Counted from the first letter of the stretch, positions 27,116 through 40,232 are shown. The stretch is 64,000 nucleotides of DNA from Chaenocephalus aceratus (GCA_023974075.1 CM043788.1:22565496-22629495); one strand, 5' to 3'. Notes: generated by a model not told the origin, from the letters alone. Numbers and translations: made by a program.

Positions 27116-27216
27116 TTTTTATCTGTTTGTTTTTATCTGTTTTGTGTTTAGCTTTTTATCTTATTATTGTGTTTTGTCTTTTTGTATGTGATATGGACCT
27201 TGAGTCTGGAATAAAG
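27116..27216 (+). mobile_element. LINE-like 3' UTR/tail
   Basis: TTTTGTCTTTTTGTATGTGA followed by TATGGACCTTGAGTCTGGAA and TAAAG resembles the 3' UTR of fish L2-type LINEs. No coding part precedes it. Confidence 0.4.
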
Positions 27217-27590
27217 ATTGGAAATGTACATCGTATGGTAATCAGTGTGTACTTTCCTTGACAAACAAATGAATAAAGTACATTTGCAAGTACAACCTCA
27301 ACAGAGTTAAATGCCATTCCGCATGTGTTGCTCAAAGAAACATTACTAGATTTCTCTGAATAATACATCTTGGAAATCCTTAGTGGAATGATGTGAAAAT
27401 CTGACGGTGCAATTTAAAAAGTGCACAACGTTAGTGATGAGTCGAGAAAGCGGATAAAATCACCTAGTGCGGAAGCTAAAAGCTCCTCTGGTCTGCGTGT
27501 GCTATTTCACATGACTATTAATCACTTTTCCATCTGGGGATAGAGGACTAAAATAACATAACGCTTCAAGTATAGGAGGAGGGGCGGTAG

Positions 27591-27594
<4 letters not shown>
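27217..27594. other. Unannotated sequence
   Basis: Nothing recognised. Confidence 0.5.
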
Positions 27595-27826
<232 letters not shown>

Positions 27827-30419
27827 ACAGAATGTGTGTTTATGTTGGTGTTTGTCTCCTGCACTCTCATACCTCATAAGGCAGGTTTAGCCTGTTCCAT
27901 ATGGATGACACTCGTATAAGACAGGTCCTGGTGCATCAGAATGTAAATGTAAGCGGCTGTTTGTGTGTGCATCAGCAACTCTTCAGAAGCATGGGAAAAG
28001 CGTATTTTTAATCTGCAGATTGTTTTACTAAATCGTATTAACTTGAGTGTGCAAATGTCAACATATTGTCCAGCATTTATAGTCATATTTCTGTTAAATG
28101 TAAAGGTGAACTTTTACATATTTAGTTCTTCATCTTTTCTCTCCGTTGTGTTTTTGCTTTTTCATTCCTGCTGTCAGTTCCTGTGACTTTTGCAGCTGAA
28201 TTTGCATTTTTATTTGAATACATGAATTCAACATTTCTACAATGTTGTACTGTATTTTACCCGTCTGTGGGAAAATGCCCTGGCATAAAAGTAATCACTA
28301 TACGCTCTCATAAATGTAATTTTCAGTTTTCAAGATGGATGATTATAGCTTTTCATAATGTGCTTTATTGAAACACTAACATCCTTTACTTATTTTAGGG
28401 ATGACATTTTAAAAGTGAAGTCTTAATACTGAACATATGACATAATGATATAAATGTTTCTATTTATTATCAACATATAATTTAAAAAGAACACTCGTGA
28501 CATTCTACAAAACCTGTTCTACAGTAACTCTATATTGCTGAAGAGGTTTCTCACATTGGTTCTGTTTTTTATCTTTGCCCATGTGCCACTATTGAAAATG
28601 GGTTGGAGTAAGGTTAATTAAAAGCATATTTGATTTTCTCACAGGAGGAAATGCTGTTACTCAATGCCTCTGGCCCCCAGACTAAGAAGGGACCAAGGTG
28701 AATTGTATTATTTTCCCTTTTGTCCTCAAGATAAGAAAAAATTGAGTTTATGGAAAGCGTTGTAAGAAATTGATAGGCTTAGTTTGCTGGCTTGTCCATG
28801 TTAATTAATCCTCCTGAGTGTGACATGTTGGAAGCTGGCCCCTCAACTGCACTACTTTGCACCCCCAACTAAATTAAACAAGCTGCCTTCAGGGAGTGGT
28901 ATGATAACTAGTGACAACTATATTTGTGGGTGTCTGATATCACCCTTTTTATGGTCTACAGTAGTATTTCATGTATACAGCCCATTGTATGCTCTGTGTG
29001 TGGCAACAGCTGGCTTTGTTATCAGGCTTAAGGCAGAGATGGGAGGGAATTATATACAAAAAAAACAGGGAGGTTGGACAGGAAGAAATGGGATTTATGC
29101 TAACATGCTGGTAGGAAGGAAAATGATTTATCAAACCTTTGTGAAGACCGATGCCATTACACTAGACCCCCTTAACAGCCTTGCCCCCCCCTGTCTTTTG
29201 TTTATGTACACCTATTCCCTGTTTTCTCCCTTTTTCTATTTACTTTTCTCTTTGGCTCTGGCTTCTCTTGATCCCTAGGGAAACACTTTTCATTTATTCT
29301 AGGCCTACACCTTCTTCAATTTCATCCCTCTCATGTCTTTAACACTCAACTTTTCTTTTTTTCAATACTCTGCACTGTTGAATGGCTTTTGTCTATCTTC
29401 TCTTCAAACCCCATACATAGACTCCCATTTAAATAAATGCAGGTATACACGATCCATTGTTCCCCATGGAAGCTGAGATGTCAGTTTCTCAAGCGTGTAC
29501 CTCATTATTATTGCTCCCACTTGAGCCATCAGTCATAACACTGCCTTTTACCTCACACCAGGACTGAGACTACACACATAAACAACAAGATAATAAGCTG
29601 GTTAGCTTTCCCTTTGCTAAGTGGAATTTGACTTTATATAATATACAGTTATATATATATTGGACCAATTCCTTGTGTATTTCAGCGGTTTAAATCAATG
29701 ACCTAAAGCTGTCCTGCTAAATTCTTGAAAAAGTAGGGCATCGGTTTAATTTCCTTTTTTATTGAAAATAATTTTACACCAATTGCTTCTCAGGTTGTCA
29801 TTGACCAATTATGTTGCAGAAGTTTCAACCTGGTACTAATAATTATGTGTGACTTTAAACAGAAATGTCTTTCATTAAATAACTCCTTACTATCTTCTAG
29901 TTACTAAGGAGCCTTCAGAGTAAGAAATGGAACATGCATACAGGATAGATATATGTTGATTAACTTAAAATGTTTTTCATTGTTTTTCAAAAAAGTAGAG
30001 AGAGGGGGTTTAGTTAAATAAGTATGTTGTGTTTTGGGGATAAAATCGGTAGTGTGTATTTTTGTTGTTGTTGTTGAATAGGTCAACTATCTAGGTAACT
30101 TCCCTTGTTTACCATTTCAAATATTAAGAAGAAAATAATTGGGTCGTTATCTCTGTTCAAATAACCTGATTGAGGCTACCTCGTCTTTCTCTTGGTTTTA
30201 TTTAGGTTTGTTATTCTTCCTTTTAAGAAATGAATTTTACACTGCAGTAAACAATAGGTAATTTGATGATAGTGAGATTTAGTAGGGACAATATCATACT
30301 ATACGTCAAATAAGTATCATCCCCATAATGCATTACACTGCTTTAGCCCCGCACTCTAGCAAAATACATTTCCAGCTAGATGAAACTTAGGGTCCATATG
30401 AAAGAAAATGGAACAATTG
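27827..30419. other. Unannotated intronic sequence
   Basis: AT-rich. The 152-codon frame at 28820-29278 has no domain, unlikely composition and no splice support. Confidence 0.5.
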
Positions 30420-30495
30420 CACACACACACACACACACACACACGCACGCACGCACGCACGCACGCACGCAGCACGCACGCACGCACACACACAC
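30420..30495. repeat. (CA)n/(CGCA)n microsatellite, left flank of a hAT insertion
   Basis: CA units, then about nine GCAC units, then CA again. A matching CA tract lies at 33105-33139 on the other side of the element, suggesting one original CA-type microsatellite split by the insertion. Confidence 0.95.
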
Positions 30496-30990
30496 ACTAG
30501 TGTTGTCACGATACCAACATGTTGGTTTCGATACCGATACCAAGTCAAGAATTGCGATTCCGATTCTTTTTCGATACTTTTCTTAAAAAAAGGGAAACAG
30601 TCTTAAATGTAATTATTGTGCTTTATTTCACACCAGAACCATAACACAAACTTTTAAACAATGAGAACAATAAACAAAATAAATGACAATAATTCATATT
30701 AAAGAAAATTAAGCATCATCTCAAACTACTTTTTTGTTTTATAAAATATATTTTTTTTATATTTTATTAACATGTAATAGTACAGTAATATAAATAATTA
30801 TTGACAAAATGTATATTACAGATGTTAGCCACATGGTAAGTTAGCTAAAAAGATAGTATTAGACAGTTATCATTGCCATTAATTGCCTCGTCAAACTACG
30901 AAAACGTTCGTTTGTCACAAATAAATTACACTTACTTGACTTAGATTTGAGGGCATGGGCTTGAGCATGATGTAATTATGTTATCTATCT

Positions 30991-32548
30991 CAGGGGTTCC
31001 CAACCCCCGGTCCGCGGAGGTGTTACTGCCGGGCCGCGAAATAGCTGTGAGTTTATCGTAATATTTGCAGAATTATAAATATATAAAAATATTTTATCAT
31101 AATATTTTTTCAAAAAGTGTTTAATGTTCGCACCTATAGCCTACCAGACATATTATTTCATCCAGTAGCCTAGTTAATCTTTCACCAGATAACCGTTGAA
31201 AATGGCTTTTATGATGTTCCGAGGGATTCGGCGGCTGGTCTCAGCCTCTTGTGCGCACAAGAAAGTTACCGGTGTGCCAGTAGGAAGAGGAGCGCACAGG
31301 AGACAACCGTTTAATTGCAGACTGTTATGTTTCTGTGGGGAAATGGCAGTGCATACATTATTTGAGATTATTTCAAACTCGGACTTCATTTTAAGGACAT
31401 GTCGGCCAGGGGTGTAGAGCTATATGTTTATTTTATTAGCTTTTCTTTTTAATGACTGATTTTAAATGCCATTTTCTTAATGTCTTTCATTTTTTTTGTA
31501 AAGCACTTTGAATGCCTTGTGTTGAAAAGTGCTATATAAATAAACTTGCCTTGCCTTTGTTTAAGCACCGGATTGGCAAACAGGAGAGTAAACCATGTCT
31601 GCCTTGATCTATGAATTCATGTCCGGGACTCTCACGGTATCTGCTGCCCGCAGCTGTTTTATAGAAGGAAAACCTCCTTCACTTCATGAAATGGCTGCAG
31701 GCAGCAGCGGGACGTGTAACTCCGCTTCTGAGAAGTGCAGCACCAGCGCGCCGAGAGCTGTGCCTTTTTACGCACCGCCTTCGCTGTGTTTACCTTCATC
31801 AGAACAGCGAGTGACTGCAGGCTGCTACGTGTTAACCACACACACACATCTCTACACACATCGAACTGCCCGATTACTCCCCCTTGTATTAGTTTTATGA
31901 AGGAGATGTCCAGTCACCAAGGCGCATGATATGTCTGCTCAGCTCAGCTCTGTGTTTGTGTCTGTCCGACACTGGCATTTGTTTTCAAATGACCATGAAC
32001 AGTAATTTACACACATCTGGCTAACTCCATAGGTAGCCTAAATGTGGGTGTTCCCAAAATAAATTTGTTTTAATCTTAATCTCGATGTAGTGCTAAATGC
32101 TGTCGGACGTGCACCGGAACGAACGTCACGATCATAATATCTTCTGAAAACAAATGACACACACACGCACCACACACACATCCTTCATAATGCGCCTTCA
32201 CCTCGTTTTCCCATCACTGGATTATCCGTAAATCATACAAACAAAACCAAAACGTTGATTTATCTGTTTTCCCGTTTTGGTTTAAAAACTGAACAACGTC
32301 GGTTTTTTTGGTTTTCCGTTTTTCCGAAAAACCAAAAAACGACACAGTTTTTTTTTAAACGTTGTTAATATGTTTTGGATGCATTTTTCTATTATTTGTT
32401 CAGGCTGTTACATAGGCTACAATTAGCCTCTGTTGCTACAGGTGGTGAGTAAATATTAAAATCAGTTAAAATTGACAACCGGTCCGCAATTTATTTTTAA
32501 TGTAGCCTATCTGCCGGTCCTTGGCACAATAAAGGTTGGGAACCCCTA
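30991..32548. mobile_element. Nested hAT (Charlie-like) element
   Basis: The left end CAGGGGTTCCCAACCCCCGG and the inward-read right end TAGGGGTTCCCAACCTTTAT form matching termini. The target duplication is atctatct (30983-30990) versus atctatca (32549-32556), 7 of 8 bases. Near each end are GGTCCG/CCGGTC motifs. The 1558-bp body has no recognisable transposase frame, so it is non-autonomous. It disrupts the BED-finger frame of the outer element and is therefore younger than it. Confidence 0.85.
31428..31557 (+). mobile_element. LINE-like 3' tail inside the nested hAT
   Basis: GTAAAGCACTTTGAATGCCT, then AAAGTGCTATATAAATAAAC and TTGCCTTGCC, a very common fish retroposon 3' end. It is either a third insertion layer or sequence captured by the hAT element. 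Confidence 0.55.
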
Positions 32549-32815
32549 ATCTATCACATTCGCTAACCTGTTTGTCTTTAAATTCTTTAAACAGCTCTGG
32601 ATGCCGGTCGGCGGGTGCTTAGCCAAGTCTGATGTGTTGGCTCCCTTGGTTTGCAGGGATCTAAAACATTTCTCACAGACAGGCCTCGTGGTGTCCGTAG
32701 GCTTGCCCTCACTGTCCTCACAGATATAGCTCAAATACTTCCAAATTTCGCTTCTGGCGTCTTTTTTGTCAACAAGCCGAGGCGCAGCGGCAGTTGCACT
32801 CCCACTTGCAGCCAT
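32549..32815 (-). pseudogene. BED zinc-finger transposase N-terminus, broken by a nested insertion
   Basis: Minus-strand frame starting MAASGSATAAAPRLVDKKDA and continuing SEIWKYLSYICEDSEGKPTD, then RPVCEKCFRSL and a DLAKH segment. The aromatic start, CxxC and later His fit the BED finger of ZBED/hAT transposases, which binds the terminal repeats. An upstream in-frame Met exists at 32881, but the Met at 32815 directly precedes the conserved part. The frame runs into the inserted hAT element at 32548 and stops two bases inside it. No catalytic domain was found on the far side of the insertion, so the gene is dead. Confidence 0.7.
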
Positions 32816-33099
32816 GCTTCTCGTTTTCTCACATGCTCTGGCAGCTAGCGCGTGGCCGAGTGCACGAGAGAGGGGAGGCACTTAGAACGTGCTTGAGAGT
32901 GGCGGGACTGCAGGCACGGCTGCAGTGCAGGGAGTGGAAGCAGAGCGCTGAACACACACGGCTCTTATTAAAACGGCGCTTTCTCACCAGAGTACTTTTC
33001 CCCGTCATTCTTAAAGTACCGATACTAATGAAACGGAGGAATCGTACCGTTTTTAACGGAAGGGTATCGCGGTACCTTTCAAGTATCGGTACACCGTGC

Positions 33100-33104
<5 letters not shown>

Positions 33105-33139
<35 letters not shown>
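33105..33139. repeat. (CA)n, right flank of the hAT insertion
   Basis: About 17 CA units directly after the right terminus. Confidence 0.95.
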
Positions 33140-33140
<1 letters not shown>

Positions 33141-33840
33141 TTTTTCCACTTGTCAGACCCTTCATTGTAAAGTATATTTCATCATGGTGAAGAATTACTA
33201 ACACGACAGGCGAGTGCTTTCTCTTGTTCAGTGGCTCTTGCTGTCAAACAAATATTTGTTTTGCCTCTACCCGTGACAGACTCAAGTGATTCAATTTTCT
33301 CCTTGCTTGGAGTAAGGGACTGCACAAAACCTTCGGAGTTCAAAGGCTATCAGGGAAGCTGCTTTACAAAACCAGAGCTGGTTCATCAAAGACTGGGTCT
33401 GACCCTGAATGTGGATCGAATGGAGCAAAACCTCTGAGCCAGTTCAGGCAGGCCACTAGAGGGGTGCTGCTCTGATCACATGACATGCTTAGTCACTGCA
33501 CCCTATATCCAACACAGTCGTGCACACTACTAAAGCTGTCATACAAGCTCATACAGTGCAAAACTGCTCAGTTTTAAAACAGAGCATCACTCTGCAAGCT
33601 CCAGATGGATTTCCTCATCAGATAAGTTATATGTAAATGTTTTCCCAGTTGTCAAATATAATATGTTGCTATACCCACACATATCTTATTTCACAAATAC
33701 ATTGAATTACTTCTGATTGATCTAACCTACAGGTCCGATCCTCATTTTATTAAAAACATTTCAAACAATCAGATTGGATTTAGAAGGAAACCTGAAACGT
33801 GTTCATCTTTTTTTAAATGTCATAGACCCTCATGCCCTTA
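33140..33840. other. Unannotated intronic sequence
   Basis: Nothing recognised. Confidence 0.5.
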
Positions 33841-34048
33841 GGCGGCGTGTTGGGCGCAGTGGGTTAGAGCCTTGGTGTTGGGTTCAGGGGTTCACAGGTT
33901 CAAACCCCACTGCAGTCAGCATGTCGTTGTGTCCTGGGCCAAGACACTTCACCCCAAATTGCTCCTGTGGGGATTGTCCACAGTGTTGAGTATTGTAAGG
34001 TCGCTTTGGATAAAAGCGTCTAACAAGTAACATGTAATGTAATGTAAA
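33841..34048 (+). mobile_element. tRNA-derived SINE
   Basis: The head has a polymerase III A box (gggcgcagtgggttagagc) and a B box (ggttcaaacccc, 33897-33908), as in a tRNA. A central part follows (tgtcctgggccaagacactt), then a LINE-like tail (cgctttggataaaagcgtct) ending in a (TGTAA)-type repeat, atgtaatgtaatgta. This head-body-tail order is the standard fish tRNA-SINE layout. It looks nearly full length. Confidence 0.85.
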
Positions 34049-34469
34049 AGTAGGTGGCTCAGTCTGGCTAAGATACTGCAAAGTCTCGTCTGAGTTAACA
34101 ACTCTGATCCACTTATTTGTCTCGGACTAACAAAGGCTGGCTAATGAAACACCTCTTATTCCCTCATGTCTCCTGTTACAAGTTGCACTTGAACACGCTG
34201 GGTAAAAGCAAAGTAGGACTGCAAAAATTGGTTTGAACTTGTGGTGAATTACTCTTGACTTGAAGTTAAGTTTGAATGCTTGGCCTTGTGACTTGTTAAG
34301 TGGATTATCAAACTTTTTGACGTTTCTCACTGCTTAGTTCTTGAACACATTGTCTCCACTTGTCAGTGTGTCTAGCTTGTGTACGGATTCAGACAATTTC
34401 GGTGTTTCAAATAATTTGTTGTTTCTTTTATCATAGAGTAATGTATTTTGTTATCTTTTGTCTCCACAG
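34049..34469. other. Intron end before the first LA exon
   Basis: Ends with a short pyrimidine tract, ttatcttttgtctccacag. Otherwise nothing recognised. Confidence 0.6.
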
Positions 34470-34592
34470 CAAAGAAGACATGTGCGACCACAGACTTTGC
34501 CTGTAAGAACGGACAGTGCGTCCCTGCTAGGTGGCGCTGTGACGGAGAACCAGAGTGTGCAGACGGTTCAGACGAGGCTGATGCAATCTGCA
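34470..34592 (+). CDS. lrp8: LA-module exon of an ApoER2/LRP8-like receptor (probable second LDL-receptor class A repeat)
   Basis: This internal exon encodes one LDL-receptor class A module, a disulfide-bonded calcium-binding unit of the extracellular ligand-binding region of lipoprotein/reelin receptors. It follows a tctccacag acceptor and ends at an a|gtaagt donor. It is 123 nt long and in 1-1 phase, the usual LA exon layout. After the split first codon it reads [16 protein letters not shown], then [19 protein letters not shown] and a last Cys, giving all six cysteines and the acidic calcium site. The Glu before the fifth Cys (PEC) replaces the commoner Asp; from memory human LRP8 also has Glu here and VLDLR has Asp. 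The KKTC start fits LA module 2 of LRP8/VLDLR. The next exon, 20.9 kb downstream, joins in phase. The first LA exon was not found in the 34 kb upstream. Membership of the LDLR family is near certain; the choice of lrp8 over vldlr is less so. Confidence 0.88.
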
Positions 34593-34598
34593 GTAAGT

Positions 34599-37500
34599 AG
34601 CTGACAAACTCAAATACAAACCAACTTTCACACATTGGACTAGTCTAGAATGTATTACCAGTTATTATGTGTGTTTGTATGAGTGTTGTGAATGAAAGTC
34701 TTCAACAATACACACGTTTCTAAAACCGTGTCACACACCAGCATGATGTAACTTGTCCGTCTTGTGTGTTTTAGCACAAACACTTGCACGCACTCACACA
34801 TTTCCTTGAGCAAAAATACTCCCAAGGTTGCTCAGTCTCAGTGTTCCAACTTTTCTCTTCTCTAGCCACTGAGCTGGCTCGCAAAAGGAAGGTTTAGATA
34901 TTATTATTCATTACTGATTCCCTGTATATTAAATCTGTAATTTCAAAGTGCATGACGTTTTTTTACTTGTTCAAAAGATGCAAACGAATCAGTTACATTA
35001 TTATACTGACACAGGTCATTTCACAAAAGCTCTCCTGAGATCGTAAACTTGACTTTGAACTTTGTATATTCAAGCCTCAACTTCATGGTAAAAAGGGTTT
35101 AGATAAGACACCAAAAACTTGAGTCTTCTGTGTCTTCGAAAAATATGAACTGAGTGAGAAAATACTTGAGAAATAAATGTATAAAATGTCCACTGTATGC
35201 ATTGTTTTGACTCAAATTTGGGTTAAGGAGATGCTGATGGTTTTGATAGAGGATTCGGTGAGTTTTGAGATATAAATTGATGATTTTTTTCTGGATTTTA
35301 GACAGGGAAGCTTAAAAAACTATGCTCTAAAAAAATGTGTTTAAATCAATGCAATGTCCTGTTGCTTTATTAAATCATTGTAAATTCTTAGGACTAAAGA
35401 CTTAAGTAAGATTAACAAACCTTGCGTAGATTGACTAAACAAAGACTTCTCATTCAGACATCTGTGTTGGCAAATTCCGCCATTGACAACAACAAATCTG
35501 GTTTATCCAGTGATGCAATCCAGGTAATATAGCGCCTACTTTAAACATTTGAATGACATGGTGACTGTCCAGAGTTGTAAAACCCTGCCTCACACTAGTA
35601 GAAGAGCTGTATTGTGTCATAACACCAACATTGTTCTGTAGTGGCTTTGACCAGGTCTCTTGCAGAGTTTAAAAGCCTTTCACTAGTAATCAGTCAAGTT
35701 GAATGGTGCTTTGTGAAAATCACAAGCAATCATCACTTTTGAATCCAGTCGGCTCCTGAGGCAGGAGAAGAATCCAGAGATAAAGTCAAATGTAGTGTGT
35801 TTCACAGGGATGAATGTCCCATCTAACCAGTGTTTCCTCCAAGATAAGTCACAGAACAGAGCAGAACTGTTGTAGAGGTCAGTCTTTCCCCTTCTGTCTT
35901 ATCACGGAACTTTCCATATTGCTGTATCTACAGGTCAGCTAATTGTTACAGTTTCTATTAAGATGATTTTCGAAGAGGTGATCAAAGAGCCCTTTGAAGA
36001 TTCTCAAAGTAATAAGTCAGATTTTGATAGGTCAAGGACTTGTGAGTGTGGCGTATAGATGTACATATCTATAAAGGGTATGAGTGTGCATCTGCGTAAG
36101 TGTGTCTATGGTCGATGCTTGTATTAATTATTCATCACATGGTGAATCTGTAAGTCATTTCATCAGATTAGTGGACTTGTGGTTAAGTGTCATTATATCT
36201 AATCAAGGTCGGATGCTGTGAGTCCTCTAACTTTCGCTGCCACATTGATCTTCAAAGCTGCATATGGTTGTTGGCATGCAGCAGATTGTGTGCATGCTTT
36301 TCATAGAAAATAGTATAGTATAGTATATTAGATGAAAATTGCCAAAGTTAAGCCACATGGAAACAAATTATTTGATAAATTGAGTTATCTGTAGTCTTAA
36401 AAGTACATTTTATAAAATGATCCATTTATGTATTGTTTCCATTTACTACAAGTTTTATTGATTTCTTATAATGTACTTTTTTGTCAATACAAAACTCAGA
36501 TTAGAGTTTAATAAAAAAGAACATTTAAATGGACTAAACATACTTTTTCATTGAGTAATTGTTTCAGCTCTATTAATAATCCAATCAATTGAGTCCAAAA
36601 CATATATATTTAAGTGGTAATTACCTATATAAATGTTACAATTTTGAAAATAAATCTCAGATTGCTAACAAAGCTCTACCAAGTCATTGTTCACGGATGG
36701 TTTACCAATCCAAAATATAATATAGTAGTAAGTTGTTTGGGATACAACACGCTTCCAGTTCAGCTTTAGTAAGCCTGAGCATACCTTCGACTCTCCAAGA
36801 AGCCTCTTCAAAGAGATATTCCCAGTGTTGGTGTTTTGATAATGGAGCACAGTGTCACATGTCAGCCTGTAAATAGATACAACCATGCAATGACTATGTT
36901 TCGGACCCTTGCCATGTCCTTTCACCCTCTGTTGAACATCTCTCACATCCTGTTCTCTCTCCTCCTGGTCTCCCCTGCTGTATGTCCTCCACTTTTTAAA
37001 CTGAATTCAGTTGAAGTGATGCCTTTGGTTGAATTGATTTCTCCTGGGAGGCAATCAATGGGCTGATCCCTAAGACCTCTAGTAGACTGCTGATTAACTA
37101 TGGACCTCCAATGATGCCTCTAAAACCACAAACACACACACACAGAGATACACAGGATCCTCAGGAGTTGTCTGTAATTACACAATCTGAAAATTAAAAC
37201 TGGGCCTAGAGGGGATTCTGGGGGAAATAATCAATCAGGTGATGCACGGAAGCATGTGCATGTCTGAACACACTGTTCTGCACAGATCAGAAGTGCAGAC
37301 AGCACAAATAAACAAACAAATCCACATTTTTGGATTTCATGTGGTTTATCTGATTCATTTAGTCAAACTTGAAATAGCCACAAAAGAAAAACAACTTCAA
37401 GCTTGGATAATGTGTAAATGCAATGCCTTTGTTGGTTCCAAATTTGTGTGAGATAACCGTACATTTACACAACATACCCACACTAACAGGTATATAAACA

Positions 37501-38017
37501 ACATTACTATTTATAATTCACTATGAGATGTTTGTTTTACTCTCATAAACAATTCACATCCAGATCTTAATGAATCCTGTGCTTGTTACTAATTTAGGGA
37601 ATTGTACCTGACGCTCAAGACCAAAAAATAGAGTCATTATGGACTTTCATCGGGTCATCTGTGTGTTTCTACACGTCAACTGAATTGACATAATGCGCTA
37701 TGCTGTGTATGCCCATGTTCATAATCCATGTTGCCAGACATCAAAAGCTCATATTTTCTGGGTTCTAAACATTATAAAGTCGGCATCCATTTACTCTAAG
37801 TGGCATCGGAGAGATCCCGGCAGTTGACAATCAGCGCTGATGAGAGGAGCTGCCTAGACACTCAGGCGTTGTTTAAACACTCTTTTGGCTCTGCTGCTGC
37901 ATATCCTCCAGGGATATTACAAAGCGCTCTTCTAGTCACCCGAGCGTATCTTGTGAGATAAAGGTTATTGAACACCGAGCCACATATTGGACCAACATAT
38001 GACAATATCCCAGCAGT
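34599..38017. other. Unannotated intronic sequence
   Basis: AT-rich. A small (ATAGT)n run lies at 36309-36328. No exon, element ends or retroposon tails recognised. Confidence 0.5.
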
Positions 38018-38272
38018 CCCAAGTGATGCTTCAAAATGTTAAATATAGAGAGAAAAAAGCACTTAAGCTTTGTTTTGATTTGGAGGATATTTTATATTCA
38101 TAACACAAAAGTCTTGTATCATCAGTGTAAGAAATCTCATCATAACAAGTATAACTCATGTTCATACTCAGAGGCATGCGACAAGGTTGTACAGAGAAGC
38201 CATCCAACTCATTGGAAAACATAATGGAGGGAAAGACAAAGATAAAACCCTTCTTCTTTTATGATATGAAAC
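38018..38272. repeat. Local duplication segment A (copy at 40612-40895)
   Basis: Shares with 40612-40895, in the same order, atgcttcaaaatgtt, ATAGAGAGA, AAGCTTTG, ATTTGGAGGAT, then lower-similarity matches to GGAAAACATAA.GG.GGGAAAGAC and TTTTATGATATGAAA. Diverged but clearly related by eye. Confidence 0.65.
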
Positions 38273-38479
38273 CAGTCAGATTTCCATTTATGCAGTGAAG
38301 AGCCCTGTAGTCATTACCTTATTAAAAAGTATTGTATTAGTTTAAGCAGAGTCAAATTCATGTTTAAATGTTGTAAAAATAGCTCTACGTCTTAATGACT
38401 TAGGAGTTTGTACATATCGTCTGATCAGATTTATTTACCAACTCACCAAACACCATAGGGCATTAAAACTGCAAACTTT

Positions 38480-38650
38480 TCTGCTTATTTAATTCCATCT
38501 GATGAAAGCCATTCATCTGAAGACAAACTGTCAAAGCAGAGCGTCTCATCACAGCAAGACTCCTCTCCCACTTTGTGTAGCCTCGATTTATGGAGCTCAT
38601 ATCGAATCATTTCTAACATCTTTTTTTCCGTATGGTAATTAAAGCAATAA
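38480..38650. repeat. Local duplication segment B (copy at 40062-40232)
   Basis: Shares with 40062-40232 TATTTAATTCC, CCATTCATCT.AAG, TGTCAAAGCAGAGC, TCTCATCACAGCA, CTCTCCCACTT, GATTTAT and TATGGTAATTAAAGCAAT, in the same order and strand. Confidence 0.7.
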
Positions 38651-39153
38651 AGGGGGGAACATTGAAGCCAAAATATTAAAAACTGCTACTTGTCTTGGTA
38701 TGTTTTAGTCAAACAGGTATTGCAACTTATGTATTATAGAGCCTCCTGAATGTTTTAATATAGGAGGAAGCTTGGGGTGTTAATAATAAGCAATTGTTTT
38801 ATGGTAAGACGGCCAATATGACAATATGCAACATTTGAAAGTCACACTGCTGTGAAGCGAGCCGTGTTTTGACAACGAAAGTTGAAACGTGCAACTCCCT
38901 TTCAACGCTCTCTTTCCTTGCTGTCATCAGTTCCACTGTTTCCGTCCACTGGGGTGGTCTTTTCCTTATCCATGTTGCCGAGACAATAGTCAGGTCAGCG
39001 GATTATAGCATGGAGGCAGGAGGTTGTGCTAGTTAATTGTTTTTGGAATATGAACGGGAAGGATCCATTGAGTTGCAATTGTCGGATGGTTTCAATTCAT
39101 GCTTGAGCAGTAGCAGCACCAGGCGTAATTTCCCAGGTGCCCCAGCCACCCCA
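38651..39153. other. Unannotated intronic sequence
   Basis: Nothing recognised. Confidence 0.5.
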
Positions 39154-39172
39154 GTGTGTGTGTGTGTGTGTG

Positions 39173-39271
<99 letters not shown>

Positions 39272-39272
39272 T
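39154..39272. repeat. (GT)n(GCGT)n microsatellite
   Basis: About 46 bp of GT (one TT interruption), then about 18 GCGT units. Confidence 0.97.
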
Positions 39273-39554
39273 CTGCTTTACCTGTGTCTCTTATTCAGTC
39301 ATCTAAAAAGATAGAAAGCCAGTGACCCAGCCATCAAAAGAGACACGTGTAGTAATACTTTATTATCTGTTATACCTTTATTATGAATAGTGGTGTGTTT
39401 GGGGGTGGGGGGTGCAATCTAAGGTCAGTCCTGATCTTCTACTTTAGTTTCGGAAGCAGTTTAATTTGTCTTAGTCTTTTGCTACATGTTCTTTTAATGG
39501 AAAGACTCTGTTGCCCTGAGCTGAGTTTCATTGACCTCAATATACAACTAAGAA

Positions 39555-39555
<1 letters not shown>
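39273..39555. other. Unannotated sequence between two microsatellites
   Basis: Nothing recognised. Confidence 0.5.
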
Positions 39556-39588
<33 letters not shown>

Positions 39589-39597
39589 CACACACAC

Positions 39598-39650
<53 letters not shown>
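39556..39650. repeat. (CA)n microsatellite, about 95 bp
   Basis: CA repeats with two AACA interruptions. Confidence 0.97.
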
Positions 39651-39652
<2 letters not shown>

Positions 39653-40061
39653 CATAGTTGCAATCCTTCACTTTCTTTTTATCCATTATATAATTTGATT
39701 TAAACTGTCAAATGATCAAATGAGGCATACCAGTTTCTCAGTCAGTGTAAATGGTGAATGGAATCAGTGGGTGATTAGGGTTGAAAAGTTCAAAAAGTGT
39801 TTTTTCCTTTTGATTGTCAGTTCTTGTTGCGAGTTACCCGCCCAACCACTGAGAGACATATTTTATGTAGCAGACTGTGTGAGCATCACCAAACTATAGG
39901 CTCTGAGATACTTTTGTATCTTCTTCATGTCTTAAAATGGTTTCACACTTTAAGTCGCACGCACTTATCTGTCATGCTTTAAGTCGAGAAAGGGAACCGT
40001 CAGGTATACTATTCAAGGGATGCTGCAATTATTGACATCCTGTGGTGGTTGCTTTGTTTAT

Positions 40062-40232
40062 TACTACATATTTAATTCCTTGTGATGACAACCATTCATC
40101 TAAAGTCACAACATGTCAAAGCAGAGCCTCTCATCACAGCACAAGGTCTCTCCCACTTAGTTTTGCTTTGATTTATAGATGTAATATTCAAATCCCTGCT
40201 GACTTCAGTTTCATATGGTAATTAAAGCAATG
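40062..40232. repeat. Local duplication segment B' (copy of 38480-38650)
   Basis: See segment B for shared blocks. Here B' precedes A', the reverse of the order in the first copy. Confidence 0.7.

Larger units (their letters stand above)
30496..33104 (-). mobile_element. BED-finger hAT transposon inserted in a CA microsatellite
   Basis: The left end starts TAGTGTTGTCACGATACC. The right end, read inward, starts GTGTTGCACGGTGTACCGAT, and both ends carry several GATACC/GGTATCG subterminal motifs. Both flanks are CA repeat, so an acacacac target duplication is likely but cannot be proved. A BED-finger transposase start is encoded on the minus strand near the right end. A second hAT element (30991-32548) interrupts it; without that insert the element is about 1.05 kb, too short for a full transposase. 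Confidence 0.75.

Noticed and set aside
28820..29278. 152-codon plus-strand frame
   Set aside because: No recognisable domain and no splice-flanked structure; in a 64-kb window a frame of this length can occur by chance.
33841..33915. Functional tRNA gene
   Set aside because: A and B boxes are present, but the head continues into a SINE body and LINE-like tail, so it is a SINE.
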